Below are positions 58,950-64,000 of a stretch of DNA of 64,000 nucleotides, piece after piece. The number at the start of each line of letters is the position of its first letter. Within the stretch, counting starts at the first letter, position 1. Source of the stretch: Pseudomonas benzenivorans (GTDB lineage Bacteria > Pseudomonadota > Gammaproteobacteria > Pseudomonadales > Pseudomonadaceae); the NCBI RefSeq assembly GCF_900100495.1, contig NZ_FNCT01000008.1:62001-126000 (forward strand), read 5' to 3'. Position numbers and translations under genes: made by a program. A model generated the notes under the pieces. That model saw only the letters and a program-made list of their open reading frames with translations. It was not told the DNA's origin and ran no database searches.

Positions 58950-60020
58950 TCAATCCGGCCGCCACAGGCGCAGGTAGGCGGATTCGTGGCGGGTGTCCCG
59001 TTCGAGGCTGAGGGGCTCGCTGTCGCGCGATACCTCGGTGGTGACCAGCAACGGACGGGCGACATAGCCGCTGGGCGGCGCGCCGGAGAAGGCCCGGTTC
59101 AACTCGTCGAGCAGTTGCCAGCCGTGGGCGCCGAGCGGCTCGGCGACGGTGGCGATCTGCTGGGACAGCCCGGAATGGATCCGCCCCAGCGCCTTGGCCG
59201 AACCGTCGCCGGCCGACACATGGCGGATATCCTTGCGTCCGAGCCGCGCCAGCGGCACGTTGATATGGTCGAAATACACGTCGTTGATCGCCAGGCTGTG
59301 GGTCCAGGCCGAACCGAAGCGCTGCTGCAGTTGCTTGACCCGGCCGGCCATCTCCGCCGAGGCCCGGGAAATGGGCAGGTCCTCGACACTCAGCAGGCGA
59401 CACTCCGCGCAAGCGCGGATGCGCTCGGCCATGCGCTGGGTCTTGGCGGTGGCGATGGCGAACTGGCTGTCGGTGAAGATCACCACGCCGCCCGCGCCCT
59501 CGCCGATCACCAGGTTGGCGGCCATGTCCGCCACCACCAGCGGGTCGGTGGTGACGTTGGTGAACAGCCACGCGCTGGGGCCCGGCCTGTCCCCGGCGTG
59601 CCAGCCCACCAGGCTGATCGAGCGTTGCTGAAAGGAGGCCGGCAGATCGCCCAGCAACTCCGCGCCGAAACCGCCCAGCACCACGCCGTCCGGCGCCTGC
59701 GCCAGCGCCTGCGCGGCGATGCGCCGCAGCTCGGCGGCATCGCCATGCCCATCCAGTGCCTGTACCTGCCAGCCAATCAGCTTGGCCGCCCGCTCGAGGC
59801 TGCGATACACCCCGACCACCCCGCCGTTGCGGAAGTCGGACGCGAGGAACACCACCCGCTTGTCCGGCAGCGCCGCCGGCCCCTCCACCGGCCCTGGCCC
59901 TTCGGCATGCGCGATGGCCGAGAGCAAGACCAACAGGCAGGCGATCAGCGGACGAAATACGGCAATAACGCTCGCTCGCACTGTCCCGCTGCCCGAACAC
60001 AACGCCACGTAGGTGGCCAT
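58950..60020 (-). CDS. Periplasmic sugar-binding-like protein (type 1 fold), orphan
   Basis: A 356-residue exported protein with a hydrophobic signal segment (about 18-38, ends AIAHA-EG) and a two-lobe binding fold of the LacI/ribose type (FLASDFRNGGVVGVYRSLERAAKLIGW, DGVVLGGFG, GAGGVVIFTDSQFAIATAKTQRMAERI). No ABC transporter or sensor gene is adjacent. Start uncertain: ATG at 60020 or a later GTG nearer the signal segment. Ligand unknown. Confidence 0.75.
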   Translation of the reverse strand: MATYVALCSGSGTVRASVIAVFRPLIACLLVLLSAIAHAEGPGPVEGPAALPDKRVVFLASDFRNGGVVGVYRSLERAAKLIGWQVQALDGHGDAAELRRIAAQALAQAPDGVVLGGFGAELLGDLPASFQQRSISLVGWHAGDRPGPSAWLFTNVTTDPLVVADMAANLVIGEGAGGVVIFTDSQFAIATAKTQRMAERIRACAECRLLSVEDLPISRASAEMAGRVKQLQQRFGSAWTHSLAINDVYFDHINVPLARLGRKDIRHVSAGDGSAKALGRIHSGLSQQIATVAEPLGAHGWQLLDELNRAFSGAPPSGYVARPLLVTTEVSRDSEPLSLERDTRHESAYLRLWRPD

Positions 60021-60082
60021 AACCGGATACTCGCAGGCTCGATACGCTAAAGCATAGCGGCTGAATCCGGACCGCCGCGGCC

Positions 60083-60563
60083 GGGCTGTCGGGTGGTGGC
60101 GGTGACTGCGGTTCCAGTTCCGGCGGCTACGATCAGCTGGGCTATGGCAGCCTGACCTGCAGCCTGAACGGCCCGCTCGAGGATCGGCGCTACGCCGTCG
60201 CCGCGCTCAACAGCACCAAGCTGCTGGATGCCGCCAACGGCGGCGTGGCCAAGCATCCAGTGGCCGTATAACCGTGACGCCAATCAGCTCAGGCGGTTCC
60301 AGCATCTCGGCGCCAGCAAGTAGCAGATCGCCGGCTCCGCCGCTGGCCGGGCGCTGGACGTTGCCGCTGGTGCGGTGAGCGACGGCAGCAAGGTCCAGCT
60401 GCAGGATTGCGTCGCCGGCGCCAACCAGATCAGGCGGGTGACGCCGGTCGACAATCGGTATTCCCGCCTCTGCCCGAGCCATGCCCCCGGTTCATCCCTG
60501 GATGTGCAGGCGCAGGGGGCAGAGGTTCGGCTCCGGCAATACCTGGGCGGCGCTAACCAGTAA
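60083..60563 (+). pseudogene. Remnant of a ricin-type beta-trefoil lectin (CBM13/RICIN) gene
   Basis: Two reading frames together give a decayed lectin domain. The first frame reads GYGSLTCSLNGPLEDRR... LNSTKLLDAANGGVAK and stops at 60269-60271; the +1 frame continues QWPYNRDANQLRRFQHLG, meets TAG at 60321-60323, then reads GRALDVAAGAVSDGSKVQL, CVAGANQ and YLGGANQ to TAA at 60561-60563. The repeated LDVAxGxxxDGxxVQL and GGANQ units are typical QxW ricin repeats. No start: a stop lies upstream at 60062. So 5' truncation, frameshift and internal stop. Confidence 0.82.
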
Positions 60564-60669
60564 CCGGCATTGCTGCCGCACCAGGCACCGATGGCTATGC
60601 CGCAATCGAACGAGCCCTTTCCCGCCGGTTACGCCGCCCGCACCGGAGGAGCGCGGCGCATCCTACCGC

Positions 60670-61494
60670 TCACCCCTGCTGCAGCTGGCGGCGCAGCTCG
60701 GCCAATACCGGCGCGCTGTCCGGGCGCACCCCGCGCCACAGGAAGAACGCCTCGGCGGCCTGCTCGACCAGCATGCCCAGGCCATCCAGGGTGCGCGCCG
60801 CGCCGTGCGCAGCGGCCCAGCGGTTGAAGGCGGTCGGCTCCTTGCCGTACATCATGTCGTAGCAGAGGGTGTGACCAGGGGCGATCAGGCTCGCGGCGAT
60901 CGGCGGCAACTCGCCGGCCAGGCTGGCCGAGGTGCCGTTGACGATCAGGTCGACCGGCGCGTCGATCCAGTCGAAACCGCTGGCCAGCACCGGGCCGAGG
61001 TCGGCGAACTCGCTGGCCAACTGCTCGGCCTTGGCCAGCGTGCGGTTGGCGATCACCAGGCTCGCCGGCTGCTGCGCCAGCAGCGGCTCGAGCACGCCGC
61101 GCACCGCGCCGCCGGCGCCGAGCAGGAGGATGCGCTGGCCACGCAGGGCGAAACCGGCGTTGAGCGTCAAGTCGCGGACCAGGCCGGCGCCGTCGGTGTT
61201 GTCGCCGAGCAGGCGGCCGTCGTCCAGTTTCTTCAGGGTGTTCACCGCGCCGGCGCGCCGCGCGCGGGCGGTCAGGCTGTCGGCCAGCTGGAAGGCCTGC
61301 TCCTTGAACGGCACGGTGACGTTGCCGCCCTTGCCGTCGACGAAGAATGCCCGGGCAAACCCGGGGAAATCCTCCAGCGGCGCCAGCAGCGCCTCGTAGC
61401 TCAGCTGCTGGCCGGTCTGTGCGGCGAACAGGCGGTGGATCAGCGGCGACTTGCTGTGCGCGATGGGGTTGCCGAATACGCCGTAGCGGTCCAT
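60670..61494 (-). CDS. aroE: Shikimate 5-dehydrogenase
   Basis: NADPH-dependent reduction of 3-dehydroshikimate to shikimate. The 274-residue protein has the substrate motif SKSPLIH, the catalytic Lys in VTVPFKE and Asp in NTDGAG, the cofactor loop GAGGAVRG and NRTLAKA for NADPH. AAAGG precedes the ATG. It is downstream of hemF on the same strand with a palindromic repeat between. Confidence 0.96.
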   Translation of the reverse strand: MDRYGVFGNPIAHSKSPLIHRLFAAQTGQQLSYEALLAPLEDFPGFARAFFVDGKGGNVTVPFKEQAFQLADSLTARARRAGAVNTLKKLDDGRLLGDNTDGAGLVRDLTLNAGFALRGQRILLLGAGGAVRGVLEPLLAQQPASLVIANRTLAKAEQLASEFADLGPVLASGFDWIDAPVDLIVNGTSASLAGELPPIAASLIAPGHTLCYDMMYGKEPTAFNRWAAAHGAARTLDGLGMLVEQAAEAFFLWRGVRPDSAPVLAELRRQLQQG

Positions 61495-61610
61495 GGGAAT
61501 CCTTTGTAGTTGCAGAGTCCACCGCGCAGGTTGGGTTGGCGGCGCACTCACTTGCCTGGAAGAACCTCGATTGATGCCGCCGCGTAACCCAACATTGCAT
61601 TGGCGGTTCA

Positions 61611-61667
61611 TAGCCCGGATGAAATCCGGGGGCGCTCGGTGAGAATCCCCGGATTTCATCCGGGCTA
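61611..61667. repeat. Palindromic repeat between hemF and aroE
   Basis: Perfect 21-base inverted arms (61611-61631 and 61647-61667), beginning TAGCCCGGATGAAATCC, with 15 bases between. It follows the hemF stop by five bases, so it can form a hairpin at the hemF 3' end and partly separate aroE from hemF. Confidence 0.9.
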
Positions 61668-61672
61668 CGAGA

Positions 61673-62626
<954 letters not shown>

Positions 62627-62771
62627 TCAGGCCCGCCGGCGAAATCGGCGAGCAGCATAACATTTGCAGATACAGGCTCGCAGTTGACGTCGGCGCGGCG
62701 GGGCGCTTGGATAGGCGACTCGATTCATCTGCGGCCGCGGCACCCGCGGCTCGACCAGCAAGGAGCCTGAT

Positions 62772-63749
62772 ATGGCCAAACGTATCCAGTTCAGCAGCCA
62801 CGGCGGCCCCGAAGTCCTCGAGTACCGCGACTACCAGCCGGCCGCGCCCGGGCCCCTGGAGGTCCGCGTGCAGAACCAGGCGATCGGCCTGAACTTCATC
62901 GACACCTACTTCCGCAGCGGCCTGTACCCGCCACCGGCGCTGCCGTCGGGGCTGGGCAGCGAAGGCGCCGGGATCGTCGAGGCGGTCGGCGCCGAAGTCA
63001 GCCAGTTCCGGGTCGGCGACCGCGTGGCCTACGCCACCGGCCCGCTCGGCGCCTACAGCGAGCTGCACGTGCTGCCGGCGAGCAAGCTGGTCAAGCTGCC
63101 GGACGCCATCGGCTTCGAGCAGGCCGCCGCGGTGATGCTCAAGGGCCTGACCGTGCAATACCTGTTGCGCCAGGTGTTCCCGCTCAAGGGCGGCGAAACC
63201 ATCCTGTTCCATGCCGCCGCCGGCGGCGTCGGCTCCCTGGCCTGCCAGTGGGCCAAGGCGCTGGGGGTCAGGCTGATCGGCACCGTCAGCTCGGCGGCCA
63301 AGGCCGCGCGGGCGATCGAGCAGGGCGCCTGGGCGACCATCGACTACAGCCACGAAAACGTCGCGCAGCGGGTACTGGAGCTGACCGACGGGCACAAATG
63401 CCCGGTGGTCTACGACGGCGTCGGCAAGGACACCTGGGAAACCTCGCTGGACTGCGTCGCCCCGCGCGGCCTGTTGGTCAGCTTCGGCAACGCCTCAGGC
63501 GCGGTCAGCGGGGTCAACCTGGGCATCCTCGCGCAGAAAGGCTCGCTGTTCGTCACCCGGCCGACCCTGGCCGGCTACGCCGACACCCCGGAACGCCTGC
63601 AGATGATGGCCGACGAGCTGTTCGGCATGATCGCCAGCGGCCACCTGGTGGTGGACATCGGCAACCGTTACCCGCTGGCGGACGCCGCCGCCGCGCAAAC
63701 CGCCCTGAGCGCCCGGCAGACCACCGGCTCGACCATCCTGCTGCCGTGA
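62772..63749 (+). CDS. qor: NADPH:quinone oxidoreductase (zinc-independent MDR family)
   Basis: A 325-residue medium-chain dehydrogenase/reductase. QorA features are GLNFIDTYFRSGLYPP, LGSEGAGIVEAVG, the cofactor loop AAAGGVGSLACQWAKALG and VYDGVGKDTWE. Zinc-binding cysteines are absent, as in quinone oxidoreductases. AAGGAG precedes the ATG. Matches PA0023, divergent from hemF. Confidence 0.94.
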   Translation: MAKRIQFSSHGGPEVLEYRDYQPAAPGPLEVRVQNQAIGLNFIDTYFRSGLYPPPALPSGLGSEGAGIVEAVGAEVSQFRVGDRVAYATGPLGAYSELHVLPASKLVKLPDAIGFEQAAAVMLKGLTVQYLLRQVFPLKGGETILFHAAAGGVGSLACQWAKALGVRLIGTVSSAAKAARAIEQGAWATIDYSHENVAQRVLELTDGHKCPVVYDGVGKDTWETSLDCVAPRGLLVSFGNASGAVSGVNLGILAQKGSLFVTRPTLAGYADTPERLQMMADELFGMIASGHLVVDIGNRYPLADAAAAQTALSARQTTGSTILLP

Positions 63750-63758
63750 TGCAGTCTA

Positions 63759-63825
63759 TGGGAGCGGCTTCAGCCGCGATGGCGTCAACCCCCGAGGCGA
63801 GAGATCGCGGCTGAAGCCGCTCCCA
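63759..63825. repeat. REP pair between qor and tsaC
   Basis: Inverted copies at 63759-63780 and 63804-63825 (core GGGAGCGGCTTCAGCCGCGAT). Same family as 57093-57161. In the gap between converging genes, nine bases after the qor stop. Confidence 0.88.
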
Positions 63826-63835
63826 CCCTTCCAGG

Positions 63836-64000
63836 TCAGGCCGGGCGCACCACCTCGCCGGTGACCAGGTCGCGGATCAGGCTGGGGTTCTTGCGCCCGC
63901 CGAGGGCGCCGCCGAGCACCTTGTCCAGCTGCCGCGGGAAGTACTGCTCGACCCGCAGGCGCGTACGCGCCGCCGGCCGCCCGGCGGGGTTGGCCGAGGT
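63836..64000 (-). CDS. tsaC: L-threonylcarbamoyladenylate synthase TsaC (3' end only)
   Basis: The last 54 codons of a gene that runs off the window. Visible sequence [40 protein letters not shown] and VRPA at the stop is the typical C-terminus of TsaC/YrdC (RimN), which makes threonylcarbamoyl-AMP for tRNA t6A37. Its position next to qor matches PA0022. Confidence 0.9.
   Translation of the reverse strand, partial: TSANPAGRPAARTRLRVEQYFPRQLDKVLGGALGGRKNPSLIRDLVTGEVVRPA

Noticed and set aside
60375..60563. A 62-codon open frame as a genuine small gene
   Set aside because: It is the 3' fragment of the decayed ricin-type lectin; the same domain continues upstream across a stop and frameshift.

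Overview
The window is chromosomal DNA of a high-GC Pseudomonas (broad P. aeruginosa / P. alcaligenes / P. resinovorans type). It is densely coding on both strands and has no rRNA, tRNA, prophage or CRISPR. The genus assignment rests on gene content and order I know from P. aeruginosa PAO1: kinB, ampDh2, dgcH, dsbA, cytochromes c4/c5, engB, the sRNA ersA, polA, thrB, nrdJab, the znu/zur locus and met ABC genes, followed by the aa3 oxidase cluster, PA0069-like radical SAM gene, prlC, trpI/trpBA, the choline-sulfate locus and aroE-hemF-qor-tsaC.

Layout. 1-9.9 kb: alginate-related sensor kinase KinB (5' end outside), a c-di-GMP phosphodiesterase, periplasmic amidase, MarC protein, DASH-type photolyase/cryptochrome, diguanylate cyclase, EEP phosphatase/nuclease and DsbA. 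10-16.3 kb: cytochromes c4 and c5, EngB, the AlgU-type sRNA ErsA with promoter and terminator, Pol I, a DUF2782 protein and homoserine kinase. 16.3-26.7 kb: split class II ribonucleotide reductase, an ArsN2-like acetyltransferase, zinc uptake (znuA divergent from zur-znuC-znuB across a Zur box), a lipoprotein, and the methionine importer metN-metI-metQ. 26.7-38.9 kb: LysR regulator, VOC protein, then the whole aa3 cytochrome c oxidase cluster (Sco, CyoE, CtaA, a Sco-like protein, SURF1, CoxC, CtaG, CoxA, CoxB) and carbonic anhydrase. 39-48.9 kb: SOS-controlled radical SAM gene, SDR, zinc-ribbon protein, oligopeptidase A, gamma-carbonic anhydrase, HAD phosphatase, lipoproteins, LLM flavoprotein, dodecin. 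48.9-64 kb: trpI/trpBA, PbpG, choline-sulfate module, SulP, an orphan periplasmic binding protein, a decayed ricin-type lectin gene, aroE, hemF, qor and the 3' end of tsaC.

The most unusual features are the repeats. Several families (a 158-bp element with 16-bp terminal inverted repeats, a ~143-bp element with 17-bp ends, GTAGGG palindromes and REP hairpins) sit in intergenic gaps, and in four cases the stop codon of the neighbouring gene lies inside the repeat. Relative to PAO1, the order PA5484-PA5505 followed by PA0114 down to PA0022 suggests an inversion symmetric about the replication origin, with its junction between metQ and the Sco gene. No clearly new multi-gene system was found; candidates for a closer look are the repeat/stop-codon association, the Sco-like second CxxxC protein, and the orphan solute-binding proteins.
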